Assembly (NCBI GenBank): GCA_029862935.1
Contig: JAOTWK010000018.1
Coordinates: forward strand, 1 to 22,532
Source: Gemmatimonadota bacterium
Lineage (GTDB): Bacteria > Gemmatimonadota > Gemmatimonadetes > Gemmatimonadales > GWC2-71-9
Direction: 5' to 3'
Length of the DNA: 22,532 bases
The translations under genes were made by a program, and so were the position numbers. Under the pieces are notes generated by a model. The model saw only the letters and a list, made by a program, of their open reading frames with translations, made no database searches and was not told the origin of the DNA. This document shows positions 12,993 through 20,536 of the stretch, piece after piece (position 1 is the stretch's first letter; the number at the start of each line of letters is the position of its first letter).

Positions 12993-13177
12993 CCGTCAAT
13001 AGGCGAAGGCGAACCACCCCCGGCCACTGCTGCGTGCAAACTATGCGTGGCCATCCCAAATTCAACGGACGGACGTCAAGCAGTCGTCAAGGCGGCCGAT
13101 CGAATTGAGAGGAGGGCGCACAGGCTGAGGGCCGACAACAGCTCAGTGCTGGCCGCTAATAACTGCCAAACCGCAAT

Positions 13178-13188
13178 CGCTTAGATTC
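13178..13188 (+). promoter_or_regulatory. CGCTTAGATTC element before ClC gene
   Basis: This 11-mer, 39 bases before the ClC ATG, recurs identically at 15355-15365 before the response-regulator gene. TAGATT could serve as a -10-like hexamer. The surrounding gap (12993-13227) shows no other supported feature and no convincing -35. Confidence 0.4.
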
Positions 13189-13227
13189 TGGCAATCCAAG
13201 GACTCTACTACTCCCTTCGTCCGCACG

Positions 13228-15282
13228 ATGATCAGAGCCACACTCAGTACACTCCGACGCCTGCACGACGGTCTGCGGCAGACCGAGCAGATCTACATGG
13301 TCGTCGTAGCTGTCGTCATTGGCCTGCTGGGTGGTCTCTGCGCCGTCGGGTTTCGTGAGTTCATCCAGATTGTCAATCGGATCGCCTGGCACCAAGGTCC
13401 GTACACACTGGAGTACCTCTCGGGCCTGCCCTTCTGGTGGAAGCTGCTCGCTCCTGCAGCCGGCGGCCTGGTCGTCGGCATCATCATTCACACATTCGCC
13501 CGCGAGGCCAAAGGACACGGCGTTCCCGAGGTCATGGAAGCCGTGGCACTCCGCGGCGGTCGCATCAGGCCCCGGGTAGTCATCGCCAAGCTGCTGGCAT
13601 CTGGCATCTCGATAGGGTCGGGGGGCTCGGTGGGACGCGAAGGTCCGATCGTCCAGATCGGCTCGGCCCTGGGATCGACCATCGGACAGTGGCTCAAGAT
13701 CGATCAGCGAAGGCTTCGCACCCTCGTGGGCTGTGGCGCCGCAGCCGGCATCGCTGGGACATTCAATGCCCCTATGGCAGGAGCACTCTTCGCCGTCGAG
13801 ATCATCTTGGGTGATTTCGGCGTGAGTCAGTTTTCGCCCATCGTGATCTCCTCAGTCGCCGCGACCGTGGTGAGCCGCGGCTTTCTCGGCGATTTCCCTG
13901 CGTTCGAGGTCCCAGCTTACGAGCTCGTGCACGCTTCCGAGCTTTTCGCCTACGCAGGTCTCGGCATCCTTGCCGCCTTTGTGGCGCTCGCGTTCATCCG
14001 CACGCTCTACGCGTTCGAGGACGGGTTCGAACGAATCCGGCTGGCCCCACCACTTCGGACCATGATGGGTGGTGCGCTCATCGGCGTGATCGGGATCTGG
14101 ATCCCTCACATCTTCGGCGTGGGGTACGAGGCCATCAACGAAGCGCTGAACGGCACCCTCGTCTGGCAGTTCATGGCGCTGCTGGTGGTGGTCAAGATGA
14201 TCGCGGTGTCGATCACGATCGGTTCCGGTGGTTCAGGCGGCGTCTTTGCCCCTTCGCTGTTCATCGGCGCGATGCTTGGGGGTGCGGTCGGCACAGTGGT
14301 GCACAGTATCTGGCCGGTCGGCGTGGCGGGTGCGGGTGCCTACGCGCTGGTGGGGATGGGAGCCGTCGTGGCTGCCGGGACCCATGCGCCGATCACGGCC
14401 ATCCTCATCATCTTCGAGCTGACGGGCGACTACAAGATCATCCTGCCGCTCATGATCAGCTGCATCATCGCGACGCTGCTCGCGACCAGACTGCAGCGTG
14501 CCTCGATCTATACGCTGAAACTGCTCCGTCGGGGCGTCGACATTCAGCGGGGGCGCGCGATCAACGTGCTCCAACACGTCCCAGTTGGCGAGGCGATGCG
14601 CGCGGACGCCGTCACCGTCCGCGCGGAGGACAGCCTCCTGTCTCTCATCTCGAGCTTCATCGGGCATCTGGGGAGCACGCTGTTCGTGACCGACGATGAG
14701 GGCAACTTGCGGGGCATCGTGACCGCCGAGCAGATCCGACCGATCATGCACGATCCCGGAGCGCTCGAAGGACTGGTGATCGCAGAGGACATCATGGTGC
14801 CGGGGGAGTACCCTCAAGTGGCACCAAGCGACTCGCTCGCGGAGGTCATGAAGCTGTTAGGGAGCTACCGCGGCGAGATTCCGGTCCTGGCAGACGGGCG
14901 GATCAAGGGGGTGATCTGGCCGGAAGACGTCATCGAACGCTATAACGCCGAGGTGTTCAAGCGCGACATGGCGGGCAGTATGGTTTCCGCCGTCCGCACA
15001 GACACCAAGCTCGAGCTCGTCCCCGGGTCACAGGATACCGTTGTAGGGGAGATACCGATCCCCGCCCGGTTCGTCGGCCGATCAATCGGCGAACTGCGCA
15101 TACGTCAGGACTTCGGTGTGAGTGTGCTGATGGTCAAGCACACCAGCGGAGACGCGGGCGAGGAGCTCATGACGACGCCCGCGGCAGATTACGTTTTCCA
15201 ATCGGGCGATGTCATGCTCGTGATCGGACCGACACCGCAGATTCGGCGGCTCAGAAGCGGACGGGGAGCAGGCCCGGACTAG
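13228..15282 (+). CDS. ClC chloride channel/transporter with CBS and TrkA-C
   Basis: This 684-residue protein has a ClC membrane core (about 20-435) and a cytoplasmic regulatory tail. Core signatures are GSGGSVGREGP (130-140, gating Glu138), the FNAPMAGALFAVE segment (179-191) and GSGGSGGVFAPS (332-343). Two CBS domains follow (about 453-505 and 520-572) and then a TrkA-C/RCK-C domain (about 600-675, VVGEIPIPARFVGRSIGELR), which usually binds nucleotides or other ligands. The residue aligning with the internal proton glutamate of E. coli ClC (Glu203, in IIEEM) is Ile192, next to Glu191. Proton coupling may thus be absent or rerouted; this is inferred from a local hand alignment. No Shine-Dalgarno sequence is evident before the ATG. 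Confidence 0.95.
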   Translation: MIRATLSTLRRLHDGLRQTEQIYMVVVAVVIGLLGGLCAVGFREFIQIVNRIAWHQGPYTLEYLSGLPFWWKLLAPAAGGLVVGIIIHTFAREAKGHGVPEVMEAVALRGGRIRPRVVIAKLLASGISIGSGGSVGREGPIVQIGSALGSTIGQWLKIDQRRLRTLVGCGAAAGIAGTFNAPMAGALFAVEIILGDFGVSQFSPIVISSVAATVVSRGFLGDFPAFEVPAYELVHASELFAYAGLGILAAFVALAFIRTLYAFEDGFERIRLAPPLRTMMGGALIGVIGIWIPHIFGVGYEAINEALNGTLVWQFMALLVVVKMIAVSITIGSGGSGGVFAPSLFIGAMLGGAVGTVVHSIWPVGVAGAGAYALVGMGAVVAAGTHAPITAILIIFELTGDYKIILPLMISCIIATLLATRLQRASIYTLKLLRRGVDIQRGRAINVLQHVPVGEAMRADAVTVRAEDSLLSLISSFIGHLGSTLFVTDDEGNLRGIVTAEQIRPIMHDPGALEGLVIAEDIMVPGEYPQVAPSDSLAEVMKLLGSYRGEIPVLADGRIKGVIWPEDVIERYNAEVFKRDMAGSMVSAVRTDTKLELVPGSQDTVVGEIPIPARFVGRSIGELRIRQDFGVSVLMVKHTSGDAGEELMTTPAADYVFQSGDVMLVIGPTPQIRRLRSGRGAGPD

Positions 15283-15288
15283 GCGCGG

Positions 15289-15315
15289 GGCCGTTTGGCT
15301 GCACCGGTGACGGCC
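15289..15315 (+). terminator. Weak inverted repeat after ClC gene
   Basis: GGCCGT (15289-15294) and ACGGCC (15310-15315) can pair around a 15-base loop, seven bases after the ClC stop. No T-tract follows, and a TGGCTGA tandem pair comes just after it. It is a possible weak terminator only. Confidence 0.3.
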
Positions 15316-15354
15316 AATGGCTGATGGCTGATAGCCCGCTTCGCACAGCTCACA

Positions 15355-15365
15355 CGCTTAGATTC
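15355..15365 (+). promoter_or_regulatory. CGCTTAGATTC element before response regulator
   Basis: This is the exact second copy of the 11-mer at 13178-13188, here 56 bases before the ATG. It suggests a shared promoter type or regulator for the two genes. Confidence 0.4.
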
Positions 15366-15421
15366 CTACAGCGTCAACCGGCGGGCGACGTTGCTCCGGG
15401 ACGCCGTTTCAAGGAGATCCC

Positions 15422-16024
15422 ATGCGTGTGCTGATGGCTGAAGACGATGCCGTTTCGGCCAAGTTACTGGAGACGGTGCTCACTAAGTGGGGCTATGAGA
15501 CCGTCGTTGCGCATGACGGTAAACAGGCTTGGCTCGCCCTCCAGGCGCCCGACGCGCCCCAACTTGCCGTGCTCGACTGGATGATGCCGGGCATCGACGG
15601 CGTCGAGGTGTGCCGACGCACACGTGCGCTGGATCGCGCGCCCCGCACGTACATCATCATGCTCACCGCGATGGAGCGGAAAGAGGACCTCGTCACGGCA
15701 CTGGACGCCGGGGCGGACGATTACCTCATCAAGCCATTCCACCACCAAGAGCTGCGTGCGCGGATACAGGTCGGCGTTTGCATTCTGGAGTTGCAGGTGG
15801 AGCTGGCCGATCGCGTCAGAGAACTCGAGGAGGCTTTGGCCAACATCAAGGTCCTTCGCGGCCTCATGCCGATCTGCAGCTACTGCAAGAAGGTGCGGGA
15901 CGACCAGAACTATTGGCAGCAAGTGGAGCAATACATCGAGTCACACGCCGATGTGGAGTTCAGCCACAGCGTGTGTCCGGAGTGCTACGAGAAGGAGATC
16001 GCGCCCCACTTGCGAGACACATAG
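15422..16024 (+). CDS. Receiver-domain protein with C-terminal CxxC zinc module
   Basis: AAGGAGAT five bases before the ATG gives a clear start. Residues 1-120 form a CheY-like receiver: acidic pocket EDD (7-9), phospho-acceptor Asp52 in LDWMMP, Thr82 and Lys104 in KPF. A helix or short coiled coil follows (121-147, LELQVELADRVRELEEALANI) and then a compact module GLMPICSYCKKVRDD with Cys152/Cys155 and SVCPECYEKEI with Cys185/Cys188, which should bind zinc. This four-cysteine module occurs at the C-termini of other signalling proteins (e.g. after PAS or receiver domains), where its role is not well defined. There is no DNA-binding or enzymatic output domain, and no histidine kinase is adjacent, so the partner is unknown. 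Confidence 0.92.
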   Translation: MRVLMAEDDAVSAKLLETVLTKWGYETVVAHDGKQAWLALQAPDAPQLAVLDWMMPGIDGVEVCRRTRALDRAPRTYIIMLTAMERKEDLVTALDAGADDYLIKPFHHQELRARIQVGVCILELQVELADRVRELEEALANIKVLRGLMPICSYCKKVRDDQNYWQQVEQYIESHADVEFSHSVCPECYEKEIAPHLRDT

Positions 16025-16047
16025 CCCAAACCCAATCGCAGACTCGC

Positions 16048-17580
16048 TCAGCGGGGTTCGGCTGGCAGCTGTCTCAGTACCCAAACGGGTTCGAAGCTCA
16101 CGCCCCCTTGATAGCCACGGCCGAGTTGGCCGGCATCGTTATCTCCCCAGCAGTACGCATCCCCGCCGAGCGTGACACCGCAGGAATGGGATCCGCCGGG
16201 CCCGCGCGAAGCACTCACCATGCGAAACCGCCAGCCGCCACTCACCTCGATGGGCTGTGTGCTGCAGGGTTCGGTGCCGCAGGTTTCGAGGCTCGCCGTG
16301 GTCCCCAGGGCTCCTTTCGCATTGTCACCCCAACAGTAGGCGACACCCGCGGCGTCGAGGCCGCATGTGTGCCGGTCGCCCGCCGTCAGCCCGACAAATG
16401 TGAGATCGCCGACAACTGCGGTAGGTGAGGACGTGCTCGTCACGGATCCGATGCCCAACTGGCCCGCCGCGTTGTCACCCCAACAGTATGCCTGACCGTC
16501 GGGCGCCAGGGCACAGGCGTGGGCCGTTCCCGTCACGACCGACTCGAACGTCAGGTTTCCGGTGGTCGGCACAGGTGTGGTGCTGCACGGGATTTCGGGC
16601 CCCCGCATGCTGACGCACCGTTCCGGCGCGTCGATGCGTCCCAGTTGGCCCCGATCGTTGTAGCCCCAACAGAACACGCGTCCGTCGGCCGTCGCGCCAC
16701 AGCTGAACATCAATCCTGCGTCGATCGTCTCGAACTCGAGATCTCCTTCAACTGCCCTCGGGGCGAAGAGTGTCGGACCGGAGCCGTCACCTACCTGCCC
16801 GCCCCAGTCACCACCCCAGCAGAAACCGCGGCCACCCTCTGCGATCCCACACGTGTGGTAGGTGTTTACCGCAACGGTGGCAAACGGCAGTTCTCCCTGG
16901 ACCAGCACTGGCTGCCACCGGTGCCGCTTTTCTCCGCTCCCCAGTTGACCCGATCCGTTGTTCCCCCAGCAGTACGCGATTGAGCCGCTCAAACCGCAGG
17001 TGAGCCCGTGTCCCGCCGTGATCGAGCGCATCGGCTCGGGAGCCCACACGCTCGTGGGCATCGCCCGGGGCTGTGTAGAGCCATTCCCGAGTTGTCCCAG
17101 ACGGTTCGCCCCCCAACAGTACGGGGACCCCAGCTTCGTCACGCCACAACTGTGTTTGGCCCCCGTACTCACCGACTGCAAGGTGATTCGCACGTCGACG
17201 AGCGCGCTGTCGGTTGCACTGTCGACGGAAGCGTGAATCCACACTCGCCCCGCGCGGAGCGCATGCACGACTCCATCAGGCGCAACGGTCGCCAACCCCG
17301 AGTTGAGGCTCCGCCAGATGACGGCTCGATCTGCGATTGGCATGCCACGGGAGTCACGCACGCTCGCTGTCAACGTCGCGATCGTGTGCTCCAGCAACAA
17401 CACGCTGTCGGGCGCGATCGTGAGCGATGCCGCCGCCGACGCAGGTAGGGGCTGCGTTGGCCCCTCTTGCCCACAGGCGCTCCACAACGTGCTGAATACA
17501 AGTACGGTTACCAGCAGAGTGCGCTCAGGTGCCCCGGCAGTTCGGGGCCGGTCCTGGTCAGCGAGATGGGTCGCAGCCAT
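16048..17580 (-). CDS. RCC1-repeat propeller lipoprotein with Ig-like domain
   Basis: GGAGGT four bases upstream fixes the ATG at 17580 (510 residues). A signal sequence ends in LWSAC, making Cys36 a probable lipid attachment site. Residues about 52-132 form a bacterial Ig-like (Big_2) domain (TIAPDSVLLLEHTIATL... DGVVHALRAG). From about 135 to the end there are seven RCC1-type repeats, each with a CG core followed by YCWG/FCWG and a GQLG-like turn, enough to close one seven-bladed beta-propeller. Every blade has a Cys pair, and two inserts carry further pairs (RCVSMRGPEIPC and TCGTEPC), suggesting heavy disulfide stabilisation outside the cytoplasm. RCC1 repeats usually bind proteins; the partner is unknown. 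It lies 66 bases after the esterase gene on the same strand. Confidence 0.93.
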   Translation of the reverse strand: MAATHLADQDRPRTAGAPERTLLVTVLVFSTLWSACGQEGPTQPLPASAAASLTIAPDSVLLLEHTIATLTASVRDSRGMPIADRAVIWRSLNSGLATVAPDGVVHALRAGRVWIHASVDSATDSALVDVRITLQSVSTGAKHSCGVTKLGSPYCWGANRLGQLGNGSTQPRAMPTSVWAPEPMRSITAGHGLTCGLSGSIAYCWGNNGSGQLGSGEKRHRWQPVLVQGELPFATVAVNTYHTCGIAEGGRGFCWGGDWGGQVGDGSGPTLFAPRAVEGDLEFETIDAGLMFSCGATADGRVFCWGYNDRGQLGRIDAPERCVSMRGPEIPCSTTPVPTTGNLTFESVVTGTAHACALAPDGQAYCWGDNAAGQLGIGSVTSTSSPTAVVGDLTFVGLTAGDRHTCGLDAAGVAYCWGDNAKGALGTTASLETCGTEPCSTQPIEVSGGWRFRMVSASRGPGGSHSCGVTLGGDAYCWGDNDAGQLGRGYQGGVSFEPVWVLRQLPAEPR

Positions 17581-17646
17581 GGCGACCTCCGGGTGGCGGC
17601 TTCTCAACGCTACCGCTTCCCCCGGTCCCCCGCCAGAAACAGGCCT

Positions 17647-18519
17647 CTATCGGCGGTAGCGCAGGAGGAACTGGGCGATGCTGTCGCTCGCCTGATAGAA
17701 CCCTTGCGGCCACGTGTGCCGGCCTCCTTCCAACGCGTCGAGCACGGTGACCCCGTTTCCGCTACACCCGCCGTACGTCTCACGCCGGAGCGCGATCCCA
17801 GCTGCGGAATCGGCGCCGAGGTGGGCGATGCTCGGTGCTGCATCGCATCCGTTTGCGCGCGCCCACAGCTCGAGCGACTGGTTGACCGACAGACGTCCTC
17901 GCGCGGAGTCACCGTCGAACGGAACCGACGCGTCGAGCGTGCCATGCACCATCAACACCGAAAGGGTCCGCGCGGGCCCGCAATCGCGGCTGAGCTCCGA
18001 TGGCATGGTTGCCGCGACCGGCGCCACCCCCGCGAACCGGTCCGCAAGTCGACACGCCAGGGTATGCGTCAAGAAGCCCCCCATGGAGAAACCGGTGGCA
18101 TAGACCCGTCGGGCGTCGACCACGAGGAGATTCCGGAGTCGGTCGATCAGGTCTTCGATGAACGCCACGTCGTCGATGCCGCGTTGCGCGGCATCACTCC
18201 CGGGATACGCCCACGACGGCTCTGCATCGGGATAGACGACAATGAAGCCCAACGCATCGGCAACCCGATCCATCTCTGTCTGCCCGCGAACGGCCTCGCC
18301 GGAGCTGCCCGAGCCGTGCAGCACGAACAGCACCGGAGTCTCAGCGTCACCCGTGTACCCGGCAGGGAGGTGCACCTGAAACGTCCGGTCCAAACCTTGA
18401 AACCGGATGGTCATCTCGAAATCTTCGGTCCGTTTGATGAACGGCCCACTGGTGGAACACGACACGAGCGTGCCGAGCACACCAAGGAGGGGAACGATAC
18501 CCAGCGCCACTCGCCTCAT
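17647..18519 (-). CDS. PHB-depolymerase-like esterase lipoprotein
   Basis: The start at 18519 is chosen because MRRVALGIVPLLGVLGTLVSC is a lipoprotein signal with lipobox LVSC (Cys21); the ATG at 18630 would bury this signal and overlap ompA-like. Shine-Dalgarno support is weak. The 290-residue alpha/beta hydrolase has an oxyanion LHGSG loop (68-72), nucleophile Ser145 in GFSMGG, acid Asp196 in HGTLDASVPF and catalytic His268 in GGRHTWP. This matches the polyhydroxybutyrate depolymerase/feruloyl-esterase-like (LpqC) family, which hydrolyses esters outside the cytoplasm. The actual substrate cannot be told. It sits between the OmpA-like and RCC1 genes, all minus strand, but a hairpin separates it from the former. 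Confidence 0.9.
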   Translation of the reverse strand: MRRVALGIVPLLGVLGTLVSCSTSGPFIKRTEDFEMTIRFQGLDRTFQVHLPAGYTGDAETPVLFVLHGSGSSGEAVRGQTEMDRVADALGFIVVYPDAEPSWAYPGSDAAQRGIDDVAFIEDLIDRLRNLLVVDARRVYATGFSMGGFLTHTLACRLADRFAGVAPVAATMPSELSRDCGPARTLSVLMVHGTLDASVPFDGDSARGRLSVNQSLELWARANGCDAAPSIAHLGADSAAGIALRRETYGGCSGNGVTVLDALEGGRHTWPQGFYQASDSIAQFLLRYRR

Positions 18520-18587
18520 TCGCTCGCCTGGAAGGGAGCGGTCCGGAGACGTGCTCGTGGGTTTCTGTGCGACGTGCACGGGCCTGC

Positions 18588-18620
18588 CTCCCCGGCTACG
18601 GACGACCCGCAGCCGGGGAG
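18588..18620 (-). terminator. 10-bp hairpin after OmpA-like gene
   Basis: CTCCCCGGCT (18588-18597) and AGCCGGGGAG (18611-18620) pair perfectly around a 13-base loop, six bases past the OmpA-like stop at 18627. No U-tract follows on the minus strand. It probably ends or stabilises the ompA-like transcript and partly separates it from the esterase gene. Confidence 0.6.
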
Positions 18621-18626
18621 TCGGCA

Positions 18627-19289
18627 TCATCCTCGCGCCTGTCTCTTGGCCGCGTCTTTGAGCTTGTCGTTGGCCCAGATCGCGACCTCGACCCGCCGGT
18701 TCTGTTGCCTGCCCTCACGGGTCTCGTTGGAGGCGATGGGCTGCACTTCACCGTAGCCCACGGCTTGAAGCCGCTCGCGGCCCACAGTCTGAATCGCCAG
18801 GAATGTCGCCACCGACGAAGAGCGCCTGAGCGACAGATCCATGTTGTACTCCTCGGGCCCTGTCGCGTCGGTGTGGCCCTCGATCAGGATGTTGGTGTCT
18901 TCGTACTTGTTGAGAATCCGCGACAGCTTCGCGAGCTCGGCCTGCGCCTCCGGTCGAAGCTCGCTGCGATCGACGTCGAACAGAATGCCGCCTCCGAAGG
19001 TGATTTTGATACCCTCGCCGATACGCTCGATCCGCGCTCCCTCGAGATCCCGCTCCATCTCCGCCGCCTGCTGATCCATATAGCCCCCGATGATCGCCCC
19101 GGCCGCCCCGCCAACGGCCGCACCGATCACGGCACCGGCAGCCGTGTTCCCGGCCACCTTGCCAATGACGGCACCGACCACCGCCCCACCACCGGCCCCG
19201 ACGATGGCACCGGTCTGCGCCTTCGACGCGCATCCCGTGAGCCCGACAACCAGCGCCGATGCCGCAAACACTGTCACAATGCGTTTCAC
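18627..19289 (-). CDS. OmpA-family lipoprotein with glycine-zipper domain
   Basis: The GTG at 19289 has AAGGAG about six bases upstream and starts a signal peptide ending in lipobox LTGC (Cys20). Longer frames upstream are non-coding in character. The 220-residue product has a glycine-zipper segment (about 27-70, GAIVGAGGGAVVGAVIG and repeats), likely membrane-inserting. The C-terminal OmpA/MotB peptidoglycan-binding domain (about 95-208) contains FDVDRSELRPEA, NILIEGHTDATG, LSLRRSSSVATFL, VGYGEVQPIASN and NRRVEVAI. This layout matches YiaD-type outer-membrane lipoproteins that tie the envelope to peptidoglycan. It is divergent from a bactofilin gene, so both neighbours concern cell-envelope structure. 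Confidence 0.95.
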   Translation of the reverse strand: MKRIVTVFAASALVVGLTGCASKAQTGAIVGAGGGAVVGAVIGKVAGNTAAGAVIGAAVGGAAGAIIGGYMDQQAAEMERDLEGARIERIGEGIKITFGGGILFDVDRSELRPEAQAELAKLSRILNKYEDTNILIEGHTDATGPEEYNMDLSLRRSSSVATFLAIQTVGRERLQAVGYGEVQPIASNETREGRQQNRRVEVAIWANDKLKDAAKRQARG

Positions 19290-19316
19290 ACTGAACTCCT
19301 TGAATGAGGACCATAT

Positions 19317-19338
19317 CGACCGGCAACAACCCCGGTCG
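19317..19338 (-). promoter_or_regulatory. Dyad in the OmpA-like leader region
   Basis: CGACCGG (19317-19323) and CCGGTCG (19332-19338) form a 7-bp inverted repeat with an 8-base spacer, 28 bases before the OmpA-like start. A TAGCTTC element (complement of 19357-19363) lies upstream of it, so the dyad would fall at the start of the transcript or act as an operator. Confidence 0.35.
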
Positions 19339-19377
19339 CTCCACCGTCTAACAGCAGAAGCTAGCCGCGGCGTGTCC

Positions 19378-19396
19378 CGAAGCGAAAGCCGCTTCG
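19378..19396. promoter_or_regulatory. Dyad in ompA-like/bactofilin intergenic region
   Basis: CGAAGCG and CGCTTCG (7-bp arms, 5-base spacer) lie centrally in the 247-base divergent gap. It is either a regulatory dyad or a hairpin. A TACCTT -10-like hexamer for the bactofilin lies at 19476-19481. Confidence 0.35.
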
Positions 19397-19536
19397 CCCC
19401 GGAAGCCGAACACGACGACAAGGTGTCGCCCCCAGGCATGTGATATTCCTCACACCTCGAAACACCCTGCCGCACTACCTTGGCCTCAGAACACCGTCGC
19501 ACCGTGTTGGTTCCCCGCCTTGAAGGGGTGTGTCCG

Positions 19537-19953
19537 ATGACTGTCCTTGATGTCGTGAGAAACGGCTCGCGACCCCTCGCCCGTTTGGTGACCGAGCAAG
19601 CACCCTTCTCCATCCTCGCGCCGGGGCTCCGACTGACGGGCACCCTCGAGACGACCGGAGTGCTCCGCGTCGAGGGAGTGGTGGCCGGCGATCTGCGAGC
19701 ACGGGGGGGACAGGTCTTCGTGGCGCCAGACGGCGTGATCGAGGGCGACGTGGAGGCGGCTGTGGCGGTCGTTGAGGGGCACGTGCACGGACAGATCATC
19801 GCGGACGAACTGGTCGAGCTGAAGGCTGGAGGCGTGGTTCAGGGTGACATCACGACAGCGCGAATCGCCGTCGACGAGGGGGCAACCCTCAATGGCACTC
19901 TGCATGTAAATGGGATGAACGGGAACGGCAACGGGGCCGAACGGGCAAACTAG
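19537..19953 (+). CDS. Bactofilin family cytoskeletal protein
   Basis: The ATG at 19537 follows GAAGGGG at about nine bases. The 138-residue protein has a short N-terminal tail, then a bactofilin beta-helix of regular short strands: FSILAPGLRLTGTLETTGVLRVEGVVAGDLRA, then QVFVAPDGVIEGDVEAAVAVVEGHVHGQIIADELVELKAGGVVQGDITT. A Gly/Asn-rich C-terminal tail follows. Bactofilins polymerise without nucleotide and act in cell shape, polarity or envelope synthesis. No M23 peptidase gene, a frequent partner, is adjacent. It diverges from the OmpA-like lipoprotein gene, and its stop faces a convergent small gene 52 bases away. Confidence 0.93.
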   Translation: MTVLDVVRNGSRPLARLVTEQAPFSILAPGLRLTGTLETTGVLRVEGVVAGDLRARGGQVFVAPDGVIEGDVEAAVAVVEGHVHGQIIADELVELKAGGVVQGDITTARIAVDEGATLNGTLHVNGMNGNGNGAERAN

Positions 19954-20005
19954 CCAGGGACAACCTCAACACGGCTCGCCCTTCCGCCCGCCGCCCTAGG
20001 CGCGA

Positions 20006-20377
20006 TCAGTTATCCTGGCTGACGGTCCCGAGATACGGTTGGTCCCAGGCCACATCGAACACATCGTGACAGTGGTCGCACCGAAGCCTGGAGGGCCGCC
20101 CCATCGGTAACTGCCGGTATCGGCAACTCGGACACACCGCATACCCCTTGGCCCACCGCTCAGGAATCACGACGGCATTGCTCGCGCGCGATACGACCGT
20201 CCACCGGTCCGGCCGTTGCGAGACGATCTCCAGGTACCGGAGTGGGACGGCCTGCCGCTTTCCATGCACGTCGAGCAAGACCTCCGTCCAGCCGCGCGCG
20301 ACGGTCTCGTACCACGCACCGCGACGAAGCCCACAGTCGACATCCTCGCGCAGACGTGCCCAGAGTGGTGTTGGCAT
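20006..20377 (-). CDS. Small zinc-ribbon protein, unknown function
   Basis: I do not recognise a named family. The 123-residue product begins MPTPLWARLREDVDCGLRRG, with GAAGGG about nine bases before the ATG. It has an N-terminal region rich in Arg/Trp with beta-strand character (WYETVARGWTEVLLDVHGKRQAVPLRYLEIVSQRP). It ends with a treble-clef or zinc-ribbon-like module: CPSCRYRQLPMGRPSRLRCDHCHDVF, with two CxxC pairs 16 residues apart. The N-terminal half, placed next to a ribbon, could be a small nucleic-acid- or protein-binding domain. The protein should be cytoplasmic. It is transcribed divergently from the large secreted protein, separated by 159 bases. Confidence 0.7.
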   Translation of the reverse strand: MPTPLWARLREDVDCGLRRGAWYETVARGWTEVLLDVHGKRQAVPLRYLEIVSQRPDRWTVVSRASNAVVIPERWAKGYAVCPSCRYRQLPMGRPSRLRCDHCHDVFDVAWDQPYLGTVSQDN

Positions 20378-20536
20378 AGTCGATAGCCCTTCAGCTGGGG
20401 CTGTTCAAAGGTCGCCTGTTAGGGTGTCACAGGCCGTGCGGTAGGTCACAAGATAAGCAAATTGCCATGAGCCGTTGGTGCGCTCGGCCTTCGTGAAGGA
20501 ACCGATTCTGCTCGCGCTTGGTATGTTGTATTCCAC

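Noticed and set aside
15316..15334. Tandem TGGCTGA repeat after the ClC gene
   Set aside because: Only two short copies are present; too little to call a repeat element.
17467..18756. A 429-codon + strand frame over the RCC1/esterase region
   Set aside because: It is antisense to the esterase (Ser/Asp/His triad intact) and the start of the RCC1 gene. The translation is Arg/Pro/His-rich without recognisable domains.
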